This document shows positions 1-8,136 of a stretch of 13,303 nucleotides of DNA, one piece after another (the first letter of the stretch is position 1; each line of letters opens with the position of its first letter). The stretch comes from UMGS755 sp045597205 (GTDB lineage Bacteria > Bacillota > Clostridia > UBA1381 > UBA9506): the NCBI GenBank assembly GCA_045597205.1, contig JAZODT010000057.1, positions 1 to 13,303 of the forward strand. The letters run 5' to 3'. Made by a program: the position numbers and the translations under genes. The notes beneath the pieces are model-generated. The model made no database searches and was not told the origin of the DNA. It saw only the letters and a program-made list of their open reading frames with translations.

Positions 1-16
1 AAATTTAAAAAATGTA

Positions 17-45
17 TTGAAATCATATTGTTTTCATAGTATTAT
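17..45 (+). promoter_or_regulatory. Putative sigma-A-type promoter for the ddl-led gene run
   Basis: A -35-like TTGAAA (17-22) is followed by a 17-base spacer and a -10-like TATTAT (40-45), in an AT-rich leader about 95 bases upstream of the first start codon. Spacing is ideal for a housekeeping sigma factor. A weaker overlapping alternative is TTGTTT (28-33), an 18-base spacer and TATAGT (52-57). AT-rich DNA gives such matches by chance, so this is a candidate only. No hairpin, T-box or riboswitch architecture was recognised between it and the gene. Confidence 0.5.
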
Positions 46-141
46 ATAAGGTATAGTGGTATGCTTATATGCAAAGGCAGATAAATTGGAAAATTTTTCC
101 TGTTTATTTTAAAATTAAGATTTATTTAGGAGGCGATTGCA

Positions 142-1188
142 ATGAAACAAACAGTGTGCGTATTGTTCGGAGGCAATTCATCTGAACATGAAATTTCTTG
201 TCTTTCAGCAGGCAATATCCTGAGCGAGATAGACAATGACCGTTTTGATGTTATTAAAGTGGGCATTAGTAAAAGCGGTACGTGGTTTTTAACAGAAGCA
301 ACGCCTGAAGAAGTGAAAACAGGCGAATGGGAAACGTTGCATAATAAAAATTGCGTTTTTTCCGCCAACCCCAAACATCATGGCCTTTTGGTGTTTAATA
401 AAAATGGCGATGTGTCGGTGACCTATGTGGATGTGATGTTCCCTGTTTTGCATGGGAAAAACGGGGAAGACGGCACCGTGCAGGGAATGTTTGAGCTGGG
501 CGGCGTTCCCTATGTTGGCACAGGGGTGTTAGGCTCTGCATTGTGTATGGATAAAGTGATGACCAAGGCAGTGCTTGAAAAAGCCGGTATTGCTGTTACA
601 GAAGGGTTTTTTGTATGGGCACAATATGACGTAGATGAGGTACATAAAAAAATTACAGAGTCCTTTGGCTATCCTGTGGTGGTTAAACCCTCTCGTGCAG
701 GCTCTTCGGTGGGCGTGGTTTTTGTTGAAGAACGTAAAGTGTTAGAAAATGCTTTAAAAACAGCAGCTGCTGAAGACGATAAGATTTTAATTGAACGGGC
801 GGTGGATGCCCGCGAAATTGAGTGCGCTGTTTTGGGTACTACGCAAAACCCCTATGCTTCCTGTTTGGGCGAGATTGTGAAAGACGGTATGTATGACTAT
901 CATACAAAATATGTGAGCAACACGGCCGGTCTTGCTATTCCTGCAGAGCTGGATGCAGAAGCAATAGAGAAAATCCGCACACTTGCCTGCCGTGCATTTA
1001 CAGCGGCGGATTGTCGCGGTCTTTCACGGGTGGACTTTTTTATTGACAAAAAAACCGGTGAGATTTTATTGAATGAAATTAACACATTGCCCGGTTTTAC
1101 TAATATCAGCATGTATCCCAGATTGTGGCAGGCATCCGGCTTGTCTTATCGTGATCTTTTAACACGGTTGATTGATTTGGCAGAATAA
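142..1188 (+). CDS. ddl: D-alanine--D-alanine ligase
   Basis: Cytoplasmic ATP-grasp enzyme that joins two D-alanines to make the dipeptide terminus of the peptidoglycan stem peptide. The 348 residues carry the family signatures in order: FGGNSSEHEIS (9-19) of the N-terminal domain, HGKNGEDG (104-111), the KPSRAGSSVGV loop (182-192), EIEC (225-228), the omega-loop motif YDYHTKY (251-257), RVDFF (296-300) and the C-terminal metal/phosphate motif NEINTLPGFT (311-320). The omega-loop Tyr, where VanA-type D-Ala-D-Lac ligases have His, argues for an ordinary D-Ala-D-Ala product. The protein is longer than E. coli DdlB because of an insertion at about residues 45-95, as in DdlA/Van-type long forms. 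The ATG is set by AGGAGG at 128-133, 8 bases upstream. murI follows after 21 bases. Only the substrate preference is inferential. Confidence 0.96.
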   Translation: MKQTVCVLFGGNSSEHEISCLSAGNILSEIDNDRFDVIKVGISKSGTWFLTEATPEEVKTGEWETLHNKNCVFSANPKHHGLLVFNKNGDVSVTYVDVMFPVLHGKNGEDGTVQGMFELGGVPYVGTGVLGSALCMDKVMTKAVLEKAGIAVTEGFFVWAQYDVDEVHKKITESFGYPVVVKPSRAGSSVGVVFVEERKVLENALKTAAAEDDKILIERAVDAREIECAVLGTTQNPYASCLGEIVKDGMYDYHTKYVSNTAGLAIPAELDAEAIEKIRTLACRAFTAADCRGLSRVDFFIDKKTGEILLNEINTLPGFTNISMYPRLWQASGLSYRDLLTRLIDLAE

Positions 1189-1209
1189 AAAAACAGCAGG
1201 AGGAAGCGT

Positions 1210-2043
1210 ATGGATAACAGAAAGATCGGTCTTTTTGATTCCGGCTTAGGCGGTCTGACGGTTATGAAAGAACTGATGGAAATTCTGCCAGAAGAGTCCA
1301 TTGTTTATTTCGGTGACACAGGGCGCATACCTTATGGCAGCAAGTCTGTGGAAACAGTTATTAAATATACGAAAAGTGACATTAAATTTTTGCAAACCTT
1401 CCCTTTAAAAACCATTATTGCGGCTTGCGGAACGGCCAGCGCCATTGCGTTACCGCAACTGGAAGACAATTATAATATTCCGTTGGTGGGTGTGTTAGGT
1501 GCAGCGGCCGGTGCAGCAGTTCGTGCAACAAAAAACGGTTGCATTGGTGTTATCGGCACGGCGGGAACCATTCGTTCGGAAGCCTATCACAAGGCCATTA
1601 CACAACAAAATTCGTCTTTTAAAACAGTGTCAGTGGCGTGCCCTTTGTTTGTGCCTTTGGTAGAAAGTGGTTTTGCAGAAAAAGAAGCTGCCCGATTAAT
1701 TGCGGAGGAATATTTGGAACCTATTAAAAAAAGCGGTGCCGATACCTTAATTTTGGGTTGTACCCATTATCCGCTTTTAACCAAGGTTATCAAACAGGTT
1801 ATGGGCGATGAGATTACACTCATTAATCCTGGCTGGGCGGTAGCACAGGAAATTAAAGCAACGCTGACAGCATCTGGTTTGCTGGCTGAAAAGGGAAAAA
1901 CGGCAGACTATCAATTTTATGTCAGCGACGACCCGGCAGAATTTACCCGTTTGGGTTCGGTGTTTTTGCAAAAACCCATTGACGGGTTGATTAAGCGGGT
2001 GGATATTGAAGCATATACCGAGGCTTTTGCTTCGTTATCATAA
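1210..2043 (+). CDS. murI: Glutamate racemase
   Basis: Cofactor-independent racemase that converts L-glutamate to the D-glutamate used by MurD in peptidoglycan stem-peptide synthesis. The 277 residues match the usual family length. Visible motifs are the N-terminal FDSGLGGLTV (9-18, catalytic Asp10), FGDTGRIPYGSKS (34-46), the first catalytic cysteine in ACGTASA (Cys73), the conserved Glu152 in PLVESG, and the second catalytic cysteine in ILGCTHYPLL (Cys184, with His186). The first cysteine motif reads CGT rather than the textbook CNT. Both catalytic cysteines are intact, so activity is expected. AGGAGG at 1198-1203 sits 6 bases before the ATG. The gene lies 21 bases downstream of ddl, and the two form a wall-precursor pair. 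Confidence 0.96.
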   Translation: MDNRKIGLFDSGLGGLTVMKELMEILPEESIVYFGDTGRIPYGSKSVETVIKYTKSDIKFLQTFPLKTIIAACGTASAIALPQLEDNYNIPLVGVLGAAAGAAVRATKNGCIGVIGTAGTIRSEAYHKAITQQNSSFKTVSVACPLFVPLVESGFAEKEAARLIAEEYLEPIKKSGADTLILGCTHYPLLTKVIKQVMGDEITLINPGWAVAQEIKATLTASGLLAEKGKTADYQFYVSDDPAEFTRLGSVFLQKPIDGLIKRVDIEAYTEAFASLS

Positions 2044-2083
2044 CAGCATTTGCTGGTTTATTTTTAAAAGGATTGTGGGGATT

Positions 2084-2515
2084 ATGGATACTAATGCATT
2101 AATTACTCTGGTGGGTAGGCAAAACATTGACGGAGAAAATGACCAATATGAATTGACAACCATGGGACGCTATACAAAAAAAGGCGATAAATATTACATA
2201 AGCTATGAAGGCAGTGAGTTAACGGGTTATGAAAATACCACCACAACACTAAAAATTAAAGATGGGTATGTGTCTATGATTCGTTTTGGTAAAACCTCTA
2301 CCCAGATGATTTTTGAAAAGGAAAAGAAATATGTGGGGATTTATGAAACGCCTTTTGGCAATTTGTCTGTGGGTGTGACAACCAACAGTATGACGGTAGA
2401 TATTGATGAAAACGGTGGCGAGGTAGATTTGGATTATATGATTGAATTAAACAATAGTCTGCCAACGCATAATGGCTTACATTTAAAAATCAGGAAAGTA
2501 GGGAATCAGGAGTGA
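2084..2515 (+). CDS. DUF1934 / YwiB-like beta-barrel protein
   Basis: Small cytoplasmic protein of 143 residues with no signal peptide or membrane segment. It is rich in alternating hydrophobic/polar beta-strand patterns, for example YYISYEGSEL, TTTLKIKDG and MTVDIDENGGEVDLDY. This pattern, the length and the position directly before argS match the DUF1934 family (B. subtilis YwiB, a calycin-like barrel also linked to argS). The biochemical function is unknown. The frame is open from 2006, but that would overlap the end of murI. The ATG at 2084 gives the family length and has AAAGGA (2067-2072) and GGGG (2077-2080) upstream. A GTG at 2075 in the same frame is possible but badly spaced. The stop codon overlaps the argS start, so translational coupling is likely. 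Confidence 0.82.
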   Translation: MDTNALITLVGRQNIDGENDQYELTTMGRYTKKGDKYYISYEGSELTGYENTTTTLKIKDGYVSMIRFGKTSTQMIFEKEKKYVGIYETPFGNLSVGVTTNSMTVDIDENGGEVDLDYMIELNNSLPTHNGLHLKIRKVGNQE

Positions 2516-4203
2516 CAATTTACGAAAAGACAAAAAATGTGATTAAAGAACGAATCAACGAAGCATTAAACAAGGCACAAAGCCAGGGAGAACTCACGTT
2601 TGAGATAATTCCTGATTATGTTATTGAAGAACCCAGAGAAAAAGAACACGGTGACTTTGCCACTAACGTGGCGATGCTACTGGCTAAACAGGCTAAAAAA
2701 TCGCCCCGTGCCATTGCTGACAGCATTGTTACATATCTGCGCACGGAGGATAGCTACATTCAAAGCGCAGAAACAGCCGGTGCTGGTTTTATTAATTTTC
2801 GCTTAGACCCCGCCTATATTCAGGAGATTCTTTCTGTTGTTGAACAGGAGGGAGAGTGTTTTGGCCGCATTAATGTGGGGCAGGGCAAAAAGATTATGGT
2901 GGAATTTGTCAGTGCCAACCCTACTGGTCCCATGCATATGGGCAATGCCCGCGGCGGTGCTTTAGGAGACTGTCTTGCCAGCGTTTTAGACTGGGCAGGC
3001 TATGAGGTAACCCGGGAATTTTATGTTAACGATGCGGGGAACCAAATTGAAAAATTCGGTAAATCTTTAGAAGCACGCTACATTCAAATTTTAAAAGGCG
3101 AAGAAGCGGTGGAATTTCCGGAAGATGGTTATCACGGCGAAGATATCCGTGTTCGCGCGCAGGAATACATCGATGCCCATGGTGATGGCCTGCTCACTCA
3201 GGATGCGGATAGTCGCAAAAAAGCTTTGGTTGCCTTTTCTTTGGAAAAGAATATTGACGATTTGAAAACAGATTTGGAAAAATACAGAATTAATTATGAT
3301 ATTTGGTTCCGCGAAAGCGTGCTCCACGAAAACGGCGAAGCTCGTAAAGTTGTAGAGGAACTTACAGAACGTGGTTATGCCTATGAAAAAGAGGGTGCCA
3401 TTTGGTTCCGTGCAACAGAGTTTGGGGAAGAAAAAGATGAAGTGCTGGTTCGCCAGAATGGCTTTTTAACCTACTATGCGGTTGATATTGCTTATCACAA
3501 AAATAAATTTATAGACCGTGGCTTTGATACGGTTATTAACATTTGGGGTGCGGACCATCATGGTCACGTGGCACGTTTAAAGGGTGCATTGGCCGCATTG
3601 GGCATTGAGCCACAGCGGCTTGAAATTGTGTTGATGCAGCTGGTTCGGTTGGTGTCCGGCGGTGAGGTGGTGCGTATGTCTAAGCGAACCGGTAAATCAA
3701 TAACCTTAAAGGATTTATTAGAAGAAACCAGCATTGATGCAGCCCGTTTCTTCTTTAACATGCGTCAGGCAAACAGCCATTTTGATTTTGATTTGGATTT
3801 GGCAGTTAAGCAGTCTAATGACAACCCCGTGTTTTATGTGCAGTATGCCCATGCCCGCATTTGCAGTATTTTAAGACTTTTGGCAGAACAGGGCGTTGCG
3901 GTTAAACCGGTCAGCGAAATTAACACAAAACGTTTAAACACCGAGCAGGAAATTGACCTGATGAAAAAACTGGCAGATTTTCCAGAGACCATCCGTCAGG
4001 CAGCGCAGATGCGCGAACCCAGCTTAATGACCCGTTATGCAATGGATTTGGCGGCTGCCTTCCATGGTTTTTATGCAGCCTGCAAGGTAAACAGTGACGA
4101 TAAGGAGTTGACAGATGCAAGGCTTAAGCTTTGTGATGCCGTACGGACGGCATTATACAACGTGTTAACCCTTTTATCTATTTCCGCGCCCGAACAGATG
4201 TAA
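2512..4203 (+). CDS. argS: Arginyl-tRNA synthetase
   Basis: Class I aminoacyl-tRNA synthetase that charges tRNA-Arg with arginine in the cytoplasm. The 563 residues are close to the bacterial norm. The N-terminal additional domain (about 1-110, with EKEHGDFATN at 44-53) precedes the catalytic core with EFVSANPTGP (131-140) and the HIGH-equivalent HMGN (142-145). The KMSKS-equivalent is MSKRTG (389-394). The C-terminal DALR anticodon-binding domain begins near VQYAHARI (443-450) and ends in APEQM, like the usual ArgRS terminus. The start is GTG, and the GTGA overlap with the preceding stop implies coupled translation. AGGG at 2500-2503 is the best ribosome binding site, 8 bases upstream. No arginine T-box was seen, consistent with internal placement in a longer transcript. 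Confidence 0.97.
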   Translation: MTIYEKTKNVIKERINEALNKAQSQGELTFEIIPDYVIEEPREKEHGDFATNVAMLLAKQAKKSPRAIADSIVTYLRTEDSYIQSAETAGAGFINFRLDPAYIQEILSVVEQEGECFGRINVGQGKKIMVEFVSANPTGPMHMGNARGGALGDCLASVLDWAGYEVTREFYVNDAGNQIEKFGKSLEARYIQILKGEEAVEFPEDGYHGEDIRVRAQEYIDAHGDGLLTQDADSRKKALVAFSLEKNIDDLKTDLEKYRINYDIWFRESVLHENGEARKVVEELTERGYAYEKEGAIWFRATEFGEEKDEVLVRQNGFLTYYAVDIAYHKNKFIDRGFDTVINIWGADHHGHVARLKGALAALGIEPQRLEIVLMQLVRLVSGGEVVRMSKRTGKSITLKDLLEETSIDAARFFFNMRQANSHFDFDLDLAVKQSNDNPVFYVQYAHARICSILRLLAEQGVAVKPVSEINTKRLNTEQEIDLMKKLADFPETIRQAAQMREPSLMTRYAMDLAAAFHGFYAACKVNSDDKELTDARLKLCDAVRTALYNVLTLLSISAPEQM

Positions 4204-4245
4204 CCAAAACTGCTTGGCGACGGATTCTATACGGAGGAAAATAGT

Positions 4246-5691
4246 ATGAAAAGAACAAAAAGACTGATAGCTTGTTTTTTAACGGCATTCATGCTTTTGG
4301 GCAGCCAGGCTGTATGGGCTGAGGAGGCATCGTCTTATGAAGCGTTTTATTATGAAACGGTATTTAGAAATTTGATGATGCATTATAAGTTTGAAGCCGA
4401 TACAGAAACCATGGCACTAGAAATTGCAAAAGCAGCACTCAACAAAAATCCGGACCTTTTAGAAGAACTAATTAACATTACAGCAGATAGCTTTGATAAA
4501 TATACAGATTATATGACCAATGAGGAGCTAACAAGCTTTACCAACAGTTTAAATGGTTCTTATGTGGGGATTGGTGTAAGCATTACCCGCATTTCTGGTG
4601 GCATTGAAATTGAATCTGTATTTACCGGCAGTCCGGCAGAAAAAGCTGGTCTAAAAGCAGGAGACCGTTTTTTGAATGTTAATGGTCAAGATGTACAAGG
4701 CTTTTTTGTTGCCGAACTGCAAGAACTGATTTTGGGCAAAGAAGGCACAGCAGTAGAACTGACGATGGAAAGAAACGGGAAGGCAATGAATTTTACTGTT
4801 ATTCGCGGTGCAGTGCAACAAAGTTCCATTAGTTATGCAGAACTAGAAAATGGTTTGGGATACCTGAAAATTTCGGTATTTAACGGCAACACAGCTTCTG
4901 AAATTAAACAAGCGGATGAATTTTTTAGAGGGAAGCGGATTCGAAAGCTGATAATTGACCTTAGGGACAATCCGGGCGGTGACTTAATCAGCGTCGTGTC
5001 TTGTTTAGGCTTTTTTGTTCCTCAAGGTAAAACCGTTGTAAAGTTAGAATATAATATTCCTACCCGTAACGTTTCTTATCGTAGCGTTGGAGATATTAAG
5101 AAAAATTCAGGCTATAAACTGGCAGTGTTGATCAATGAAAATTCTGCCAGCGGTGCAGAATTGTTCGCCGGCAACATTCGTGACTATAAGTTGGGGAAAT
5201 TGATTGGTGAACGTACCTTTGGCAAAGGAACCATGCAGGAAATGGTTGGTCTTGGGGATACCGACAAAGTGAAAATGGGCAAAATCAAGCTGACAACGGC
5301 AGAGTTTCTTTTGCCAAGCGGGGAAAAAATTAATAAAGTCGGCGTTTTGCCGGACATAGCGGTGAGCAACCGGATTGTTCCCTTAAACACAGAAGAGATG
5401 GAACCGATGGAATTTGGGTACAATTTTAAACAGGGAGATAGCGGCAAAGGCATTTTAGCCCTTAAACAGCGTCTTTCTGCTTTGCAAATGTTTTCCGGTG
5501 AACTGAATGAAACCTTTGACAGCGATTTGACCGTTGCCGTGCGGGAATTCCAGAAATCCGGTGGTTTGCCTGTTAACGGCATGCTGGATATGGATACAGA
5601 AACATTACTTGCTAATGTTATCAGCCAGGCAGAGGTGCTAATGGATGACCAGTTTGACAGAGCGGTGGAATATTTAACCATCGGTAAATAA
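4246..5691 (+). CDS. Secreted S41 C-terminal processing protease with PDZ and peptidoglycan-binding domains (CtpA/CtpB type)
   Basis: Extracytoplasmic serine protease of the tail-specific family, which cleaves exported proteins near their C-termini. The 481 residues begin with a signal peptide: a Lys/Arg-rich start, a hydrophobic core to about residue 20, and likely cleavage after VWA (23-25). A helical region (30-100) is followed by a PDZ domain (about 105-188, GIGVSI and SPAEKAGLKAGD). The S41 core (about 200-375) contains IIDLRDNPGG (236-245), catalytic Ser302 in NSASGAE and Lys327 in TFGKGT; the 25-residue Ser-Lys spacing matches Ctp proteases. A PG_binding_1-like domain (about 393-458, QGDSGKGILALKQRL and AVREFQK) follows. 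GGAGG at 4233-4237 supports the ATG. It is followed by an M23 hydrolase and a second S41 protease, so a wall-enzyme substrate is plausible. The actual substrate is unknown. Confidence 0.92.
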   Translation: MKRTKRLIACFLTAFMLLGSQAVWAEEASSYEAFYYETVFRNLMMHYKFEADTETMALEIAKAALNKNPDLLEELINITADSFDKYTDYMTNEELTSFTNSLNGSYVGIGVSITRISGGIEIESVFTGSPAEKAGLKAGDRFLNVNGQDVQGFFVAELQELILGKEGTAVELTMERNGKAMNFTVIRGAVQQSSISYAELENGLGYLKISVFNGNTASEIKQADEFFRGKRIRKLIIDLRDNPGGDLISVVSCLGFFVPQGKTVVKLEYNIPTRNVSYRSVGDIKKNSGYKLAVLINENSASGAELFAGNIRDYKLGKLIGERTFGKGTMQEMVGLGDTDKVKMGKIKLTTAEFLLPSGEKINKVGVLPDIAVSNRIVPLNTEEMEPMEFGYNFKQGDSGKGILALKQRLSALQMFSGELNETFDSDLTVAVREFQKSGGLPVNGMLDMDTETLLANVISQAEVLMDDQFDRAVEYLTIGK

Positions 5692-5726
5692 ACAACAAAA
5701 GCCAAATGTGATGCAGGAGGTATATA

Positions 5727-6896
5727 ATGAGTCCTTCTAAAAAGAAAATTATTTCCTTTATGTTAGCAACTTTAATGACGGTTTCTGTTAGTGCTGCACT
5801 AAGCAGCACACAGCCGGCATTTGGTGCCACATTGCAGGAAAAACTGAATCAAGCAACAAAAAGCAAACAAGAAGCACAGAATGCCAGAGCGGCTTCTCAG
5901 GCAAAACTCAAGGGTGAAATGGCTCAGGTAGAAAAAATGGATAATGAAATAGAAATTATTGATGCTGAATTATCAACGATTGACAATATCATACGTGAAG
6001 CAGATGCTAAAATTGCTGAAAAAGAAGCTGAAATTGCTGAGTTTGAACAGAAAATCGAAGAAAACGATAATGCATTTCGTGCCCGCTTGAGAGCCATGGA
6101 CGAAACCAACACCATGGATTATATAGACCTTTTATTAAATGCAAAAAGCCTTTCCGAATTTGTTTCAAGAATTGAAACCATTCGTGAGATCACAGAGCAT
6201 GACCAAGGCATTATTCAGGAAATGATTGGTTTAAAAGAGGGTGTCGAAGCCAGCAAAAATGAGATTGTAGCTTATCGTGATGAGCAAGCAGAAGCACGGA
6301 GCTTGGTACAGTCCAAACAAAATGCCTTAAATGCTAAATTGACAGAAAAACAAAACTATATTAAATCCCTTGAAAAAGATATTAAAAAGTATGATCAACT
6401 ATATGAAGCAGCCAGACAGCAGGAAGAAAGTTTAAAACAAAGCATTGCTTCGTCTTCCTCTAAAGGAACAGTGAATGCAAGTCAGGGCCGAATTGTTTAT
6501 TCCGGTGGTGTGTTCTGCTGGCCTGCACCCAGCTATACATACATATCTTCAGAATTTGGCTATCGTATTCATCCCGTTTATGGTACGACAAAATATCATT
6601 CCGGTATGGATATGGCCGCCCCCGGCGGATCGCCAATTTTAGCAGCAGCGGATGGTACTGTTAAATTTGCCGGATGGAACGGCGGCTACGGTTATTGTAT
6701 TATTTTAGACCATGGTAGCGGTATTCAGACTTTATATGGTCACTCCAGTAAGCTACTGGTTTCAGCAGGCCAAAAGGTAACCCGGGGACAGAAAATTGCC
6801 TTGGTGGGCACTACCGGCACATCGACAGGCAATCATTTGCATTTTGAGGTGCTCAACAACGGTGTGGTAACAGACCCCAGACCATATCTTCAGTAG
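5727..6896 (+). CDS. Secreted M23 (LytM) endopeptidase with PcsB/EnvC-like coiled-coil domain
   Basis: Predicted secreted peptidoglycan hydrolase that cuts stem-peptide cross-links. The 389 residues start with a signal peptide (KKK then a hydrophobic stretch, likely cleavage after AFG, 31-33). A long charged coiled coil (about 36-240) is interrupted at 131-160 by a hydrophobic section with LLLNAKSLSEFVSRI, resembling the FtsX-facing lobe of PcsB/CwlO-type proteins. A short Ser/Thr-rich linker (about 240-257) leads to the M23 domain (264-389). Zinc ligands His291 and Asp295 (HSGMD) and His372 (HLHFE), plus His339 and His370, are all present, so an active enzyme is expected, unlike degenerate EnvC/NlpD activators. 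AGGAGG at 5715-5720 fixes the ATG. In many Bacillota such genes sit beside ftsEX, which is absent from this window. Activation by FtsEX is therefore inference. Confidence 0.92.
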   Translation: MSPSKKKIISFMLATLMTVSVSAALSSTQPAFGATLQEKLNQATKSKQEAQNARAASQAKLKGEMAQVEKMDNEIEIIDAELSTIDNIIREADAKIAEKEAEIAEFEQKIEENDNAFRARLRAMDETNTMDYIDLLLNAKSLSEFVSRIETIREITEHDQGIIQEMIGLKEGVEASKNEIVAYRDEQAEARSLVQSKQNALNAKLTEKQNYIKSLEKDIKKYDQLYEAARQQEESLKQSIASSSSKGTVNASQGRIVYSGGVFCWPAPSYTYISSEFGYRIHPVYGTTKYHSGMDMAAPGGSPILAAADGTVKFAGWNGGYGYCIILDHGSGIQTLYGHSSKLLVSAGQKVTRGQKIALVGTTGTSTGNHLHFEVLNNGVVTDPRPYLQ

Positions 6897-6909
6897 AAAG
6901 TATCTGCAC

Positions 6910-6931
6910 AAGGGAGCGTGTAACGGTTTTG
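6910..6931 (+). promoter_or_regulatory. Ribosome binding site and TTG start of the second S41 protease
   Basis: AAGGGAG (6910-6916) lies 12 bases before a TTG codon (6929-6931). No ATG or GTG occurs in frame between the Shine-Dalgarno and the TTG. The wide spacing and weak start codon suggest lower translation than for the neighbouring M23 gene, which has AGGAGG 6 bases from ATG. The next in-frame ATG (6953) has no convincing ribosome binding site. Confidence 0.5.
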
Positions 6932-8104
6932 TATAAGAAAAAACATCTGGTTATGGCAGTTATATGTACAGCTGTGCTGACAGCGCTAATCAGCAGATTT
7001 TGTTTCGTTCAAATCGGCGGGTATGAATCCGGTGATACGGTTACGCGCGCTCGTAAATTAATTAAAAATTATTATGTTAATGAACTAACTGATGAAGAAA
7101 TTGCCAAGCTGCAGGATGAAGCCATTCATGGTATGGTCAGTAGCTTAAACGACCCGTATAGCCGATATTTAAACAAAGAAGATTTAGCTTCTTATCAGGA
7201 GGATAAGGAGGAAAGCTATCAGGGCATAGGTGTGAATATTAGCTTTAATTTGGAAACAAATGTATTAACCGTGGCAACGGTGGAAGATGGCTCGCCGGCA
7301 CAAAAAGCCGGAATTTTAGCCGGTGATATTATTGCAAAAGCTGGGGATATTGAGGTTTTTGATGCAGAAAGCTATGATGCACTGAGAGATTACATTCGTA
7401 ATGGGGACGATGAAACTATCCCGTTAATCATTCATCGTGATGGTAAAAAAATGGAAATATCCGTTAAGCGGGAGACCATTAATCGCCATTCGGTTACGCA
7501 CAAAATGTTTGGCGATGGCATTGGCTACATCTATATTTCAGAATTTATTCAAAGCACCACTAAGGATTTTGCGGCAGCGCTGGATGCGCTGAATAATGAA
7601 GGCATGCGTGGCCTGGTGATTGACTTAAGAGGCAACCCCGGGGGTTATGCCGATGTGGTATTACAGGTAACGGATATGTTACTGCCAAAGGGCGTTATTG
7701 CTTACTTAGAAGATAATCAGGGAAAACGGCAGTATTTTCACTCAGATAACACGTGTTTAAATAAACCCATAACGATTTTAATTAATCAGGGAACAGCCAG
7801 TGCAGCAGAATTGTTGGCCGGTAGCTTAAAAGCTCATGAATTAGCTAAAATTATTGGGGAAAAAAGCTATGGCAAAGCGGTGGCACAGGCATTGTTTCCT
7901 TTAACGGAGGATACAGCCATTTATTTAACACATGCCCGTTATTTTACGCCGAATGGTGAATGTATAGATAAGGTAGGCATTACACCGGATATACGCGTTC
8001 CTCTTGCTTTAGATTTAATTGGAAAGATTTCTTATATGGAGCCGGAGGAGGATGCACAACTGGCTAAAGGCGTTGAGGTGCTTTTGGAACAACTGGGAGC
8101 ATAA
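6929..8104 (+). CDS. Membrane-anchored S41 C-terminal processing protease (CtpA-like)
   Basis: Second tail-specific protease, 391 residues, without a peptidoglycan-binding domain. Three lysines precede a single hydrophobic segment (about 7-27), best read as a signal anchor or uncleaved signal. DPYSRYLN (75-82) is the typical Ctp motif before the PDZ domain (about 97-182, SPAQKAGILAGD). The S41 core has VIDLRGNPGG (230-239), catalytic Ser291 in GTASAAE and Lys316 in SYGKA, again 25 residues apart. The start is a TTG: AAGGGAG at 6910-6916 is 12 bases away, rather long. The ATG at 6953 is the alternative, but it would remove the basic N-region of the anchor. The gene lies 32 bases after the M23 gene and may process or degrade it, by analogy with Gram-negative Prc/CtpA systems. 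Substrate unproven. Confidence 0.91.
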   Translation: MYKKKHLVMAVICTAVLTALISRFCFVQIGGYESGDTVTRARKLIKNYYVNELTDEEIAKLQDEAIHGMVSSLNDPYSRYLNKEDLASYQEDKEESYQGIGVNISFNLETNVLTVATVEDGSPAQKAGILAGDIIAKAGDIEVFDAESYDALRDYIRNGDDETIPLIIHRDGKKMEISVKRETINRHSVTHKMFGDGIGYIYISEFIQSTTKDFAAALDALNNEGMRGLVIDLRGNPGGYADVVLQVTDMLLPKGVIAYLEDNQGKRQYFHSDNTCLNKPITILINQGTASAAELLAGSLKAHELAKIIGEKSYGKAVAQALFPLTEDTAIYLTHARYFTPNGECIDKVGITPDIRVPLALDLIGKISYMEPEEDAQLAKGVEVLLEQLGA

Positions 8105-8136
8105 TACAAAGGATACTGACAGTTAGGAGAGAAAAC

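Noticed and set aside
1..127. A T-box or riboswitch leader before ddl
   Set aside because: No T-box core (TGGN-type bulge motif), no terminator hairpin and too little sequence; only promoter-like elements are visible.
142..1188. A VanA/VanB-like D-Ala-D-Lac ligase, suggested by the long form of the ligase
   Set aside because: The omega-loop motif has Tyr (YDYHTKY) typical of D-Ala-D-Ala ligases, and no vanH/vanX-like genes are nearby.
2006..2083. A 26-residue N-terminal extension of the DUF1934 protein
   Set aside because: It overlaps the end of murI in another frame, has no ribosome binding site at its ATG and exceeds the family length. The ATG at 2084 fits better.
5184..5705. A 173-codon open frame on the - strand
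   Set aside because: It is fully antisense to the S41 protease gene, whose frame has clear domains; the peptide is Ser/Pro-rich with no recognisable motif, and no ribosome binding site supports it.
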